DNA of 19,548 bases from CAXBCP01 sp038120765 (GCA_038120765.1 JAYOMI010000068.1:1-19548), one strand, 5' to 3'; shown: positions 7,123 through 13,711, numbered from the stretch's first letter. Notes: generated from the letters alone by a model not told the origin. Translations and numbers: made by a program.

Positions 7123-7947
7123 ATGTCTGAAACGCAGAAAATACTCCTTGTCGGTTGTGGGAAAATGGGTGGCGCGCTGCTGCGCGGCTGGCTCGCCCGT
7201 GGTGTCGCCCCGGAGAATGTGATCGTCATAGAGCCTTTCGCGGATGCAGCGACGGCAATGCGGGAGGAACTCTCTGTCACAGTCTTTGACGATGCCGCTG
7301 CGCTGGACGCGGATTTCGTTCCCGATATCATCGTCTTCGCCGTAAAGCCCCAGGGGATGGACGAGATCGTACCGTCCTATGCCGGATTTGCCGCAACGGG
7401 TGCGGTCAGCCTGTCCATCGCTGCCGGGCGCACAATCTCCTATTTCGAGGCTCATCTCGGAGACCACGCCGCGGTCGTCAGGACGATGCCGAACACGCCT
7501 GCCGCCGTCGGCCGCGGCATTACGGCCGCGTGTGCGAACAGTTATGTCAGCTCCGCCCAGCGGTCCGCGTGCGAGAACCTGTTGGAAGCCGTCGGCGACG
7601 TCGTCTGGGTAGAGAGCGAAGACATGATCGATGCCGTGACCGCGGTTTCCGGAAGCGGACCTGCCTATGTCTTTCTGTTGATCGAATGCATGGCCAAGGC
7701 CGGGGAGGCTCAGGGGCTGCCGGCGGATATTGCCGCCAGGCTGGCGCGTGCGACCGTCGCCGGATCGGGAGAACTAGCCCGTCTGTCCGACGACACGGCA
7801 GCGGTTCTCAGGCAGAATGTCACAAGTCCGGGGGGCACGACCGCCGCGGCACTGGACGTTTTTATGGCCGAAGAAGACGGCCTTCAGCAACTGGTGGACC
7901 GGGCGATAGACGCGGCAACGCGCAGATCCCGCGAACTCGCCGGTTGA
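7123..7947 (+). CDS. proC: Pyrroline-5-carboxylate reductase
   Basis: A 274-residue ProC, catalysing NAD(P)H-dependent reduction of 1-pyrroline-5-carboxylate to proline, the last step of proline synthesis, in the cytosol. It shows the dinucleotide-binding GCGKMGGAL (11-19), AVKPQ (73-77), RTMPNTPAAVGRG (120-132), AVSGSGPAYVF (174-184) and the C-terminal VTSPGGTTAAAL (233-244). The ATG gives the normal short lead-in before the Rossmann strand; the ribosome site is weak, which fits re-initiation after ybjN. It converges on the sigma factor gene with only four bases between stop codons and no obvious terminator there. Identity is secure. Confidence 0.97.
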   Translation: MSETQKILLVGCGKMGGALLRGWLARGVAPENVIVIEPFADAATAMREELSVTVFDDAAALDADFVPDIIVFAVKPQGMDEIVPSYAGFAATGAVSLSIAAGRTISYFEAHLGDHAAVVRTMPNTPAAVGRGITAACANSYVSSAQRSACENLLEAVGDVVWVESEDMIDAVTAVSGSGPAYVFLLIECMAKAGEAQGLPADIAARLARATVAGSGELARLSDDTAAVLRQNVTSPGGTTAAALDVFMAEEDGLQQLVDRAIDAATRRSRELAG

Positions 7948-7951
7948 TCGG

Positions 7952-8764
7952 CTATTCCGCTGCCTGAAGACCCAGTGTGCCGGAGCGGATTTTTGCGAGC
8001 GCCCGCATCTCCAACTGTCTGACCCGCTCCTTGGACAGGCCAAGCTCCCTGCCGATTTTCGTCAGGCTCTGGCGTTTCTCGCCAAGGAACCGCCGGCGAA
8101 GTATATGCCTTTCCCGCCGGGTCAGGGCGGGCAGCGCCGCCCGTAACATGCCGACAAGCGCCATCCGTTCGCGTTTGGAGACCAGGGCGGTTTCCGCGTC
8201 CGGCGCCGGCGCGGGAAGTGTATCTGCCAGCGTGCGACCGTCGCCGCGAGGCATATCGAGCGGCTGGTCCGAGGCCGTCAGCCGCTGGGCAAATGACAAG
8301 ACGTCATCGACAGTCGTGTTCAGACGGTTCGCAATCGCGCGGACCGCGTCGCCCCGTTTTTCGTCAAGACCGGCCAGGGCGCTGCTGAAATACATCGTCC
8401 GGTGCCGTGGCGTTGTGACGGTGCGGACTATCGCACCGGAACGCAGCACGTAGTCCTGGATCGACGCGCGAATCCACCACATGGCAAAGGTCGACAACCG
8501 GGTGCCTTTTTCCGGGTTGAAGCGCTTGATGGCCTCGAGGAGTCCGACCGTGCCTTCCTGGATAAGGTCGGATAACGGGCAGCCATAGCGTTTATAGCGG
8601 CCGGCGATGCGGATTACATAGCGCAGTTGGCTCAAAACCAAACGCTCCCGCGCCCGCGTATCCCCTTTATGAACCTTGCGGAACAGATCGCGCTCTTCCG
8701 TCGCTGACAGGGCCGGGGTCCGTCGCAGGGCGCGCGCAATATTTGCCGGAATTGGCGAACGCAT
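7952..8764 (-). CDS. RpoH-like (sigma-32 group) RNA polymerase sigma factor, divergent
   Basis: A sigma-70 family protein of 270 residues from the chosen start. Region 2 is intact: core-binding/-10 segments RYVIRIAGRYKRYGCPLSDLIQEG (48-71, broken here by species-specific residues) and RFNPEKGTRLSTFAMWWIRA (81-100). Region 4 carries the helix-turn-helix TKIGRELGLSKERVRQLEMRAL (235-256). Overall it resembles alphaproteobacterial sigma-32 factors. The RpoH box, usually QRKLFFNLR, is eroded to PRHRTMYFSSAL (119-130), and the usual Trp after YVLRS is Gly. I chose ATG 8764 because GGAGAG lies four bases upstream; an in-frame ATG at 8800 adds 12 residues without a ribosome site. It is probably a paralogue with its own regulon rather than the main RpoH; that is inference. 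Confidence 0.85.
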   Translation of the reverse strand: MRSPIPANIARALRRTPALSATEERDLFRKVHKGDTRARERLVLSQLRYVIRIAGRYKRYGCPLSDLIQEGTVGLLEAIKRFNPEKGTRLSTFAMWWIRASIQDYVLRSGAIVRTVTTPRHRTMYFSSALAGLDEKRGDAVRAIANRLNTTVDDVLSFAQRLTASDQPLDMPRGDGRTLADTLPAPAPDAETALVSKRERMALVGMLRAALPALTRRERHILRRRFLGEKRQSLTKIGRELGLSKERVRQLEMRALAKIRSGTLGLQAAE

Positions 8765-8822
8765 TATCTCTCCAGTAACACTGACGGCGAATCGTCGCAT
8801 ACAGTCGCCGGAGGATCAACCG

Positions 8823-8832
8823 NNNNNNNNNN
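8823..8832. other. Assembly gap (ten N)
   Basis: Ten undefined bases between the sigma factor gene and the TetR/COQ9-like gene. The 9-mer GATCAACCG ends at 8822 and is repeated exactly from 8833, so the two contig ends probably overlap and the true gap may be zero or negative. Promoter calls in 8765-8910 are unreliable for this reason. Confidence 0.95.
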
Positions 8833-8910
8833 GATCAACCGTTTCCAACGGCACGGGTCTTCGAGAAATCGCCCGACACTGTTACGATGCAATCGATTAA
8901 GGAGAAGCAA

Positions 8911-9534
8911 ATGGCCCAGAAAGCAACCAGTCGGCAACCGGGTCCCGACCGTGTTCTGGATGCGGCGCTCAAACTTGCGAGCGGCATGCGGTGGCGGGAC
9001 ATCTCCATGGAAATGATTGCGGAAGAATCCGGCGCATCGCTCGCGCGGGTTTACGATCTGTTTCCATCCAAACTGGCGCTCCTGACCGCTTTCATAAGGC
9101 GGACGGATCAGACGGTTCTGGCCGGGCATGATTTCGGCGATGCGTCGGAGCCGGTGCGTGAGCGTCTTCTTGATGTGCTGATGCGGCGCCTTGATGCCCT
9201 CGCGCCCCATAAGGAGGCCGTCGGATCCATAATGCGTGACCTGGGCCGCGATCCCGGTTCTTTGCTATGCGCGGGCCCTGCCTTTATGAAATCCATGGCC
9301 TGGTCGCTGGAGGCTGCAGGGTTGAGCGCGTCGGGATTGCTGGGGATGGCACGAACAAAAGGCCTTGCGGTGATTTATCTGAGTGCTCTCCGCGTCTGGC
9401 TTCGCGACCAAACGCAGGATCAGTCCGAGACAATGGTGTATATCGACAAAAACCTGAAACGTGCTGAATCGACGATGTCGATGGCGCCGTTCCGGGGAGC
9501 CCGTCGAAGGGGTGCCGCAGCCGAAGATGCGTAG
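8911..9534 (+). CDS. TetR-like regulator with COQ9-like C-terminal region
   Basis: A 207-residue protein. Residues 11-65 form a TetR-type DNA-binding domain: a first helix (PDRVLDAALKLASG), then the helix-turn-helix MIAEESGASLARVYDLFPSK (35-54). The C-terminal part, AVIYLSALRVWLRD (153-166) followed by SETMVYIDKNLKRAE (172-186), resembles the C-terminal half of COQ9, a lipid-binding ubiquinone-synthesis protein that itself has a TetR-like fold. The start at 8911 has AAGGAG six bases upstream; an earlier ATG at 8887 precedes that ribosome site and is less likely. The gene sits upstream of the phasin gene, so it could regulate it, bind quinone or lipid, or both. I cannot decide between TetR regulator and true COQ9 from sequence alone. 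Confidence 0.75.
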   Translation: MAQKATSRQPGPDRVLDAALKLASGMRWRDISMEMIAEESGASLARVYDLFPSKLALLTAFIRRTDQTVLAGHDFGDASEPVRERLLDVLMRRLDALAPHKEAVGSIMRDLGRDPGSLLCAGPAFMKSMAWSLEAAGLSASGLLGMARTKGLAVIYLSALRVWLRDQTQDQSETMVYIDKNLKRAESTMSMAPFRGARRRGAAAEDA

Positions 9535-9564
9535 GCGGCACCCAGTGACCCTTCCCGTGACGAC

Positions 9565-9590
9565 AATGTAATACGAAAATGTAATACGAA
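9565..9590. repeat. Perfect 13-bp tandem duplication
   Basis: AATGTAATACGAA occurs twice with no gap (9565-9577 and 9578-9590), 30 bases after the TetR/COQ9-like stop codon and about 200 bases before the phasin gene. AT-rich against a GC-rich background, it may be a binding site for a regulator or a slipped-strand duplication. Confidence 0.8.
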
Positions 9591-9618
9591 CGGCTTTCTT
9601 TTAGGCACCTGAGTCGCC

Positions 9619-9630
9619 GTGCAATGCAAT
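9619..9630. promoter_or_regulatory. Upstream PhaR-type operator half-match
   Basis: GTGCA-A-TGCAAT, a near-perfect match to the two palindromic repeats closer to the phasin gene, centred about 73 bp (close to seven helical turns) from the next one. Confidence 0.45.
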
Positions 9631-9691
9631 ATATTTGTGGCTTTTGACCGTGTAAATTCTTAAGTCATTGATATTGCTGGCTAAGAAAATG

Positions 9692-9702
9692 GTGCAATGC
9701 AC
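9692..9702. promoter_or_regulatory. Palindromic operator GTGCA-A-TGCAC
   Basis: An 11-bp perfect palindrome just upstream of the phasin -35 box. TGC/GCA-rich repeats upstream of phaP are the described targets of the polyhydroxyalkanoate regulator PhaR in Paracoccus and Rhodobacter, which makes PhaR the likely ligand. The assignment is by resemblance. Confidence 0.6.
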
Positions 9703-9711
9703 AATAAATCA

Positions 9712-9740
9712 TTGACATGGTGCAGTGCACAACATATATT
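9712..9740 (+). promoter_or_regulatory. Strong phasin promoter with operator in the spacer
   Basis: A perfect -35 TTGACA (9712-9717) and TATATT (9735-9740; 5 of 6 to the -10) are spaced by the optimal 17 bases. The palindrome GTGCA-G-TGCAC (9720-9730) fills most of the spacer, a geometry that would block RNA polymerase when bound. This is the strongest promoter candidate in the window. Confidence 0.75.
9720..9730. promoter_or_regulatory. Palindromic operator GTGCA-G-TGCAC
   Basis: A perfect 11-bp palindrome lying between the phasin -35 and -10, 28 bp centre-to-centre from the copy at 9692-9702. Predicted repressor site, probably for PhaR. Confidence 0.6.
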
Positions 9741-9794
9741 CCTGAAACAAGATCAAGAGCGTACAACCACATCAACACGTAACAGGAGCATATG

Positions 9795-10247
9795 ATGGCT
9801 GCTAATGCAAAAACGAACGGCGCGATGTTCCCTGACTGGGACTTCACCAAAGTCTGGGCCGATATGAAAATGCCCGAATTCAATGTCGACGCGATGGTCG
9901 CGGCGCAACAGAAGAACATCGAAGCAATGAACCTCGCCAACAAGACAGTCGTCGAAAGCTGGCAAGGTTTTGCGAAGAAGCAGGCCGAGCTGTGGCAGGC
10001 CGCTGTCGAGGACACCGGTGCGTTCGCCCAGGATGTCGCTTCCGCAAAGGAACCGACGGACAAGGTCGCCAAGCAGGCTGCTTTCGCCAAGGCTGCTCTC
10101 GAGAACAGCCTGTCGACTGCCCGCGAAGCTCAGGAAATCGCCGCCAAGACGACCAACAAGACGGTTGATATCGTGTCCAAGCGCTGGGCCGAGGGTCTTG
10201 ACGAAGTTGTCAACTACGTTGGCAAGGCGACCCCGAAAGCCGCGTAA
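9795..10247 (+). CDS. phaP: Phasin family protein
   Basis: A 150-residue phasin, a small amphipathic helical protein that coats polyhydroxyalkanoate granules. It is almost wholly alpha-helical and Ala/Lys/Glu-rich. Typical segments are FPDWDFTKVWADMKMPEFNVD near the N-terminus (split across about 12-32), then AAQQKNIEAMNLANKTVVE and EGLDEVVNYVGKATPKAA at the C-terminus. There are two adjacent ATG codons; the second (9795) lies six bases after AGGAG (9784-9788), the better spacing, while the first (9792) is only three away. It has a strong operator-controlled promoter, a leader of about 50 bases and a strong terminator, so it appears to be a highly expressed single-gene unit. No PHA synthase is in the window. 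Some phasin-family proteins work outside PHA granules. Confidence 0.88.
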   Translation: MAANAKTNGAMFPDWDFTKVWADMKMPEFNVDAMVAAQQKNIEAMNLANKTVVESWQGFAKKQAELWQAAVEDTGAFAQDVASAKEPTDKVAKQAAFAKAALENSLSTAREAQEIAAKTTNKTVDIVSKRWAEGLDEVVNYVGKATPKAA

Positions 10248-10250
10248 ACC

Positions 10251-10282
10251 AGATCATTCGTGATCTCAGCGATTGTTCGCTG
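10251..10282 (+). other. Two tandem hairpins in the phasin 3' UTR
   Basis: Two back-to-back perfect six-pair stems: AGATCA-TTCG-TGATCT (10251-10266) and CAGCGA-TTGT-TCGCTG (10267-10282). TGAT at 10261 can alternatively pair with ATCA at 10283-10286 as an extension of the second stem, so the two could be mutually exclusive. They directly precede the terminator. Confidence 0.6.
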
Positions 10283-10288
10283 ATCAGA

Positions 10289-10325
10289 CCGCCGCCCCGG
10301 ATATCCGGGGCGGCGGTTTTATTTT
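10289..10325 (+). terminator. Strong Rho-independent terminator of the phasin gene
   Basis: A perfect 12-pair GC stem, CCGCCGCCCCGG (10289-10300) with CCGGGGCGGCGG (10305-10316), an ATAT loop and then TTTTATTTT. One of the clearest intrinsic terminators possible. Confidence 0.95.
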
Positions 10326-10371
10326 GGGCGATTTTCGGCGACCATCCCGGCAGATATGAAGAGAGGCCGGG

Positions 10372-10707
10372 GTGAAAATAGAATTCGATGATTTTCTGAA
10401 GGTCGATATTCGTGCCGGAACAGTTCTTCGCGCTGAAGCGTTTCCGGAGGCACGAAAGCCGGCGATCAAGCTTTGGATAGATTTCGGACCCGATATCGGC
10501 GAGAAGAAGAGTTCGGTGCAGATCACGCGATACTACACGCCAGAGACGCTGGCGGGGCGGCAGGTCGCGGCGGTGGTCAATTTCCCGCCGCGGCAGATCG
10601 GCCGGTTCATGTCGGAGGTTCTGGTCCTCGGCTTTCCCGACGATGACGGTGAAGTCGTCCTGACCGGGATAGACCGGCCCGTCGCGAACGGGGCGCGTCT
10701 GTTTTAG
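10372..10707 (+). CDS. csaA: CsaA-type tRNA-binding domain protein
   Basis: A 111-residue single-domain protein with the tRNA-binding OB fold found at the C-terminus of methionyl-tRNA synthetase and in CsaA/YgjH. CsaA of Bacillus has chaperone/secretion-linked activity; the bacterial role is otherwise poorly known. Motifs: the FLKVDIRAGTVLRAEAFPEARKPA segment (8-31, read as FxKVDIRxGxV...A), the SSVQITRYYTPETLAGRQVAAVVNF stretch (47-71, here given only in part as motif) and the C-terminal VLVLGFPDDDG. The start is GTG at 10372 with GAGAGG upstream; no ATG fits. It follows the phasin terminator by 46 bp, so it needs its own promoter, which I cannot identify. Confidence 0.88.
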   Translation: MKIEFDDFLKVDIRAGTVLRAEAFPEARKPAIKLWIDFGPDIGEKKSSVQITRYYTPETLAGRQVAAVVNFPPRQIGRFMSEVLVLGFPDDDGEVVLTGIDRPVANGARLF

Positions 10708-10780
10708 GGTCGGGTGTGACCGGCTTTGACCGGCGCCGCATGAGGAATGTGCAGGATGCCCGCCCCACGGCTGCCGATCC

Positions 10781-12121
10781 CTAGACGGGCAATGTGATCG
10801 TTGCGCGGAGGCCGCCGAGCGACGATTCCGAGAGTGTTACGTCGCCACCGCTGCCGCGGGCGAGATCGCGGGCAATCGAGAGGCCAAGGCCGGTGCCGCC
10901 GGTTCCCGGGTTCCGTGAAGAATCCAGCCTGTAAAACGGTTTGAAGACGGCTTCGCGTTCTGTTTCAGGTATGCCGGGGCCATCGTCGTCCACATTGATT
11001 TCAACCAGGCCGCCGCGGCGTTCTGCGGAGATCTTCACCTTCCGGGCATGGGTTTTCGCGTTGACGACAAGGTTCGTTATGCACCGCCGTATCGCATTGG
11101 GTCGAATAGGGATTGTCAGATCACCGGTCGTCGTCGCCTCGACCACCCGGTCGTCGATCGACGCACCGCGTGCGACCGCGTTGACGATTTCCGCGAGATC
11201 GCTGTCTACCGGTTCTTCCGTCCCCTCGCCGCGCGCAAAGGCGAGAAACTCCTCGACCATGACTTCCATCTCGCGAAGGTCCTCCTTCAGATCTTCCACG
11301 CCCTTTGATTCTGCGAGCATCGCAAGCTGCAGCTTCATCCGCGTGAGCGGGGTGCGCAGATCGTGGCTGACGCCCGCGAGCATCTCGGTCCTCTGGGTCA
11401 GGGCATTGTTGATCCGCCCCCGCATTCGCTCGAACGCCGCTGCCGCCCGCCGGATTTCAGTTGCGCCCTCCGGCCTGAAATCCGGCACGTCGCGGCCTTT
11501 GCCGAAATTATCCACCGCCGCGGCAAGGCGCCTGATCGGTCTGACCTGGTTGCGCATGAAAATCGTCGCGATGGCGAACAGCAGAAATGACGTCCCGATC
11601 ATCCACATCAGGAAGATGTAGGTGGTGGAACTGAAAAGCCGTTCGCGGGGAAGAAAAATTTCCATGACCCCATCGGGTAGCTGGACTTTCATCTGGACCA
11701 GCCGGTCGTGGCTCCATGTATCGATATGGACGGGCCGGCGCACTCGTTCGCGCATCGAATTCGCCAGACGGGTATCCAGGATGCCCCCGCCGGTTACCGG
11801 CGGCGCGTTGGGCAATATCTCGCCCGCTTTGAAGTTCATGGTAAAGCCCATCTCGCCCGCCGAGGCCATCAACCACTTCGTCGTATTTTCGTCGGCGAAA
11901 TGGCTTTTAGCGTTGATGACGAGGCTGATTTCGCCGGCAACGGAATCGGAAAGTCGCCGGGTGATCGTGCTCCAGTGGCGATCGTAAAAGACCCAGGTCG
12001 AGACCACCTGCACAAGAATCAGCGGGGTAATGATGATCATTATCGACCGGCCCAGAAACGATTTGGGCAGATAGCGTTTGACTGCGATACGAAGCCGGAT
12101 CGAAGCCTTCACTGCCGGCAC
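10781..12121 (-). CDS. EnvZ-like sensor histidine kinase
   Basis: A 446-residue membrane histidine kinase. It has a first transmembrane helix (about 24-46), a periplasmic sensor region (about 47-165), a second helix (about 166-188) and a HAMP domain (about 189-240). The dimerisation/phosphoacceptor helix GVSHDLRTPLTRMKL follows, with His253. The ATP-binding domain shows an N-box with Asn350 and Asn354 (NLVVNAKTHA), DDDGPGI (378-384), an F-box-like KPFYRLD (394-400) and GTGLGLSI (409-416). It starts with GTG at 12121, or at GTG 12112, which has GGAG at better spacing. It lies 12 bp after the ompR-like gene and is surely its partner. The signal sensed is not evident from sequence. Confidence 0.92.
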   Translation of the reverse strand: MPAVKASIRLRIAVKRYLPKSFLGRSIMIIITPLILVQVVSTWVFYDRHWSTITRRLSDSVAGEISLVINAKSHFADENTTKWLMASAGEMGFTMNFKAGEILPNAPPVTGGGILDTRLANSMRERVRRPVHIDTWSHDRLVQMKVQLPDGVMEIFLPRERLFSSTTYIFLMWMIGTSFLLFAIATIFMRNQVRPIRRLAAAVDNFGKGRDVPDFRPEGATEIRRAAAAFERMRGRINNALTQRTEMLAGVSHDLRTPLTRMKLQLAMLAESKGVEDLKEDLREMEVMVEEFLAFARGEGTEEPVDSDLAEIVNAVARGASIDDRVVEATTTGDLTIPIRPNAIRRCITNLVVNAKTHARKVKISAERRGGLVEINVDDDGPGIPETEREAVFKPFYRLDSSRNPGTGGTGLGLSIARDLARGSGGDVTLSESSLGGLRATITLPV

Positions 12122-12133
12122 TCCGTACGTCGA

Positions 12134-12811
12134 TCAGTCCGGATGAAGCACATAGCCCTGTCCCCGGATTGTGTGGAGATAGCGCGGCTCGCGCGGATCG
12201 GATTCGATCTTGCGCCGCAACCGCGTAACCTGCACATCGACGGTGCGTTCATTGCCTTCGATCCGGCACTGGCTGATCAATTCGTCCCTGGACAGGGTCA
12301 TGCCCGGATTGCGTGCGAGTGCTGACAGAAGATTGGCTTCGATTGTCGTGAGCCTGACGATTGCATCCTCGCGCCTGAGTTCGCGCCTTCCCATGTCGAA
12401 TGCGCATTGGCCCAGAAGAATAATGCCTTCCGTGACGGCAGGTGCGGACCGGCGCAGGATCGACTCGATGCGCAATACCAGCTCTCGCGGCTCGAACGGC
12501 TTGGTCATGTAGTCGTCTGCGCCCTGTTCCAGCCCCGATACCCGGTCTTCCGGTTCCCCCATGGCTGTCAGCAGCAATATCGGGACCCGGGATACCGACC
12601 GCAGCGATTCGGTCAGTTGAAGGCCGCTTTCGCCCGGCATCATGACGTCGAGGACCAGCAGATCGAATTGAAGACCACGCATCCGCGTCCTTGCCTCTTC
12701 GGCATCGGCGGCGGTGGTGACGCGGAAACCGTTTTCCCCGAGATACTGGCTTAGCAGTTCGCGGAGCCTGTTATCGTCGTCCACGACGAGGATATGGGGC
12801 TGGTCATCCAT
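12134..12811 (-). CDS. ompR: OmpR-like response regulator
   Basis: A 225-residue OmpR/PhoB-family regulator. The receiver domain (about 5-118) carries the acidic cluster DDD (11-13), phosphoacceptor Asp55 (LVLDVMMPGESG), Thr82 and Lys104 (TKPFEPREL). The C-terminal winged helix (about 128-222) includes the GNERTVDVQVTRLRRKIE recognition segment and the terminal YLHTIRGQGYVLHPD. The ATG has no Shine-Dalgarno, but TATACT (12824-12819) lies only seven bases upstream, so the transcript may be leaderless. The closest relatives by pattern are OmpR of alphaproteobacteria. It forms a two-component pair with the kinase downstream. Target genes are not visible here, and the osmolarity role of enterobacterial OmpR should not be assumed. 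Confidence 0.93.
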   Translation of the reverse strand: MDDQPHILVVDDDNRLRELLSQYLGENGFRVTTAADAEEARTRMRGLQFDLLVLDVMMPGESGLQLTESLRSVSRVPILLLTAMGEPEDRVSGLEQGADDYMTKPFEPRELVLRIESILRRSAPAVTEGIILLGQCAFDMGRRELRREDAIVRLTTIEANLLSALARNPGMTLSRDELISQCRIEGNERTVDVQVTRLRRKIESDPREPRYLHTIRGQGYVLHPD

Positions 12812-12818
12812 AGTTGTC

Positions 12819-12848
12819 AGTATATCAGCAATCTGCCTGCGGTCTCAG
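12819..12848 (-). promoter_or_regulatory. Candidate leaderless promoter of the ompR-like gene
   Basis: TATACT (12824-12819; 5 of 6 to the -10) ends seven bases before the ATG, placing the predicted start site at or next to the first codon. A weak -35 CTGAGA lies 18 bases upstream, over the stop codon of the glutathione transferase gene. Its outer end is approximate. Confidence 0.4.
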
Positions 12849-13537
12849 ATGTCGTATCCGACGGCCTTCAGGGGCATGCCGCCGAACATTCCGAACATTC
12901 TATCCCGCCACGCATGGACCGGGTCGTCATTCTTCAACAATGGAAAATCGCTGATCGACCGCGCCCAGGCAAAAGCACCGAACACTATATAGTCGCCGTA
13001 GGCGGCGGTCTCACCAGACAGAAACGGCTGATCTTCCAGGGCTGCACGCAGCGTCGAAACGGCGGCCCGGAAGGCCTTTACGTCTTCTTCTGAACGGTTC
13101 TGTACCTCGGCCGGCAGCTTGCCGAACCGGGCTGAGCGACTTTCGATGAAGTACTCTCTGTCTGCCGGTTCAATATGATCCTGTATGTCGGCAATCACGA
13201 GTCTGATGAGGGCGAGGTGAAGGGTGCGATCCGTCCAGACGTTGAGGAAGCGGGCAAGCCCATGGCCGGTCGCGCCGCCGAACAGCGACGGCGCGTCCGG
13301 ATAATTTTTTTCGAGATACTCGGCGATGGCCCATGAGTCGGATACAACGGTGTCGCCGTCCCGGATGACCGGCACCTTGTCCTGTCCGGAAAAAGCGATC
13401 AGGTCCTTGTCGGTAAACCTGGTCGGGATCGTCTCGTAGGCAAGCCCCTTGTGTTCAAGCGCCATCCGCGTCCGCCAGCAATAGGGGCTGAAGCGGCGAT
13501 CGTCCTGTCCGACGAGTTCGAATAATTCAATAGCCAT
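12845..13537 (-). CDS. Glutathione S-transferase family protein (LigE-like)
   Basis: A 230-residue cytosolic glutathione transferase-type protein. The N-terminal thioredoxin-like domain (about 1-80) has FSPYCWRTRMALEHKG (16-31), in the active-site position, and the cis-Pro segment KVPVIRDGDTVVSDSWAIAEYLE (about 54-76, given as motif only in part). A helical C-terminal domain follows (about 95-215). The SPYxWRTR signature resembles the LigE/LigF beta-etherase branch; Ser17 or Cys20 could be the catalytic residue. GAGGA about ten bases upstream of the ATG supports the start. It lies 33 bp before the ompR-like gene. The substrate cannot be told from sequence; lignin etherase activity is not claimed. 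Confidence 0.85.
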   Translation of the reverse strand: MAIELFELVGQDDRRFSPYCWRTRMALEHKGLAYETIPTRFTDKDLIAFSGQDKVPVIRDGDTVVSDSWAIAEYLEKNYPDAPSLFGGATGHGLARFLNVWTDRTLHLALIRLVIADIQDHIEPADREYFIESRSARFGKLPAEVQNRSEEDVKAFRAAVSTLRAALEDQPFLSGETAAYGDYIVFGAFAWARSISDFPLLKNDDPVHAWRDRMFGMFGGMPLKAVGYDI

Positions 13538-13682
13538 ATCGATGCGTCCTCTGCCTGATCCCGGACTGAGCTATAGCAGCTGACGGATATACCGGGGCGC
13601 AGAATCGACGCCGCCTCCATTCAGCCGAAACGGGACGACACAAGACGAGCATGCCCAATTGTGTGCCGGACACCCCTATTAT

Positions 13683-13711
13683 CGAAACCCGAGAATCCGG
13701 TTATCGTTTCG
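13683..13711. other. Inverted repeat in the GST/PPOX divergent region
   Basis: CGAAAC (13683-13688) and GTTTCG (13706-13711) are perfect inverted repeats 17 bases apart, within the 227-bp region between the divergent GST and PPOX genes. TACAAT at 13734-13739 may be a -10 for the PPOX gene. Possible operator; weak evidence. Confidence 0.25.

Noticed and set aside
8765..8910. Promoters for the sigma factor and TetR/COQ9-like genes.
   Set aside because: The assembly gap disrupts spacing in this region, so any box assignment would be unreliable.
10708..10780. Repeat of GACCGGC between csaA and the envZ-like gene, looked at as a shared terminator.
   Set aside because: The copies are direct, not inverted, and there is no T-run on either strand.
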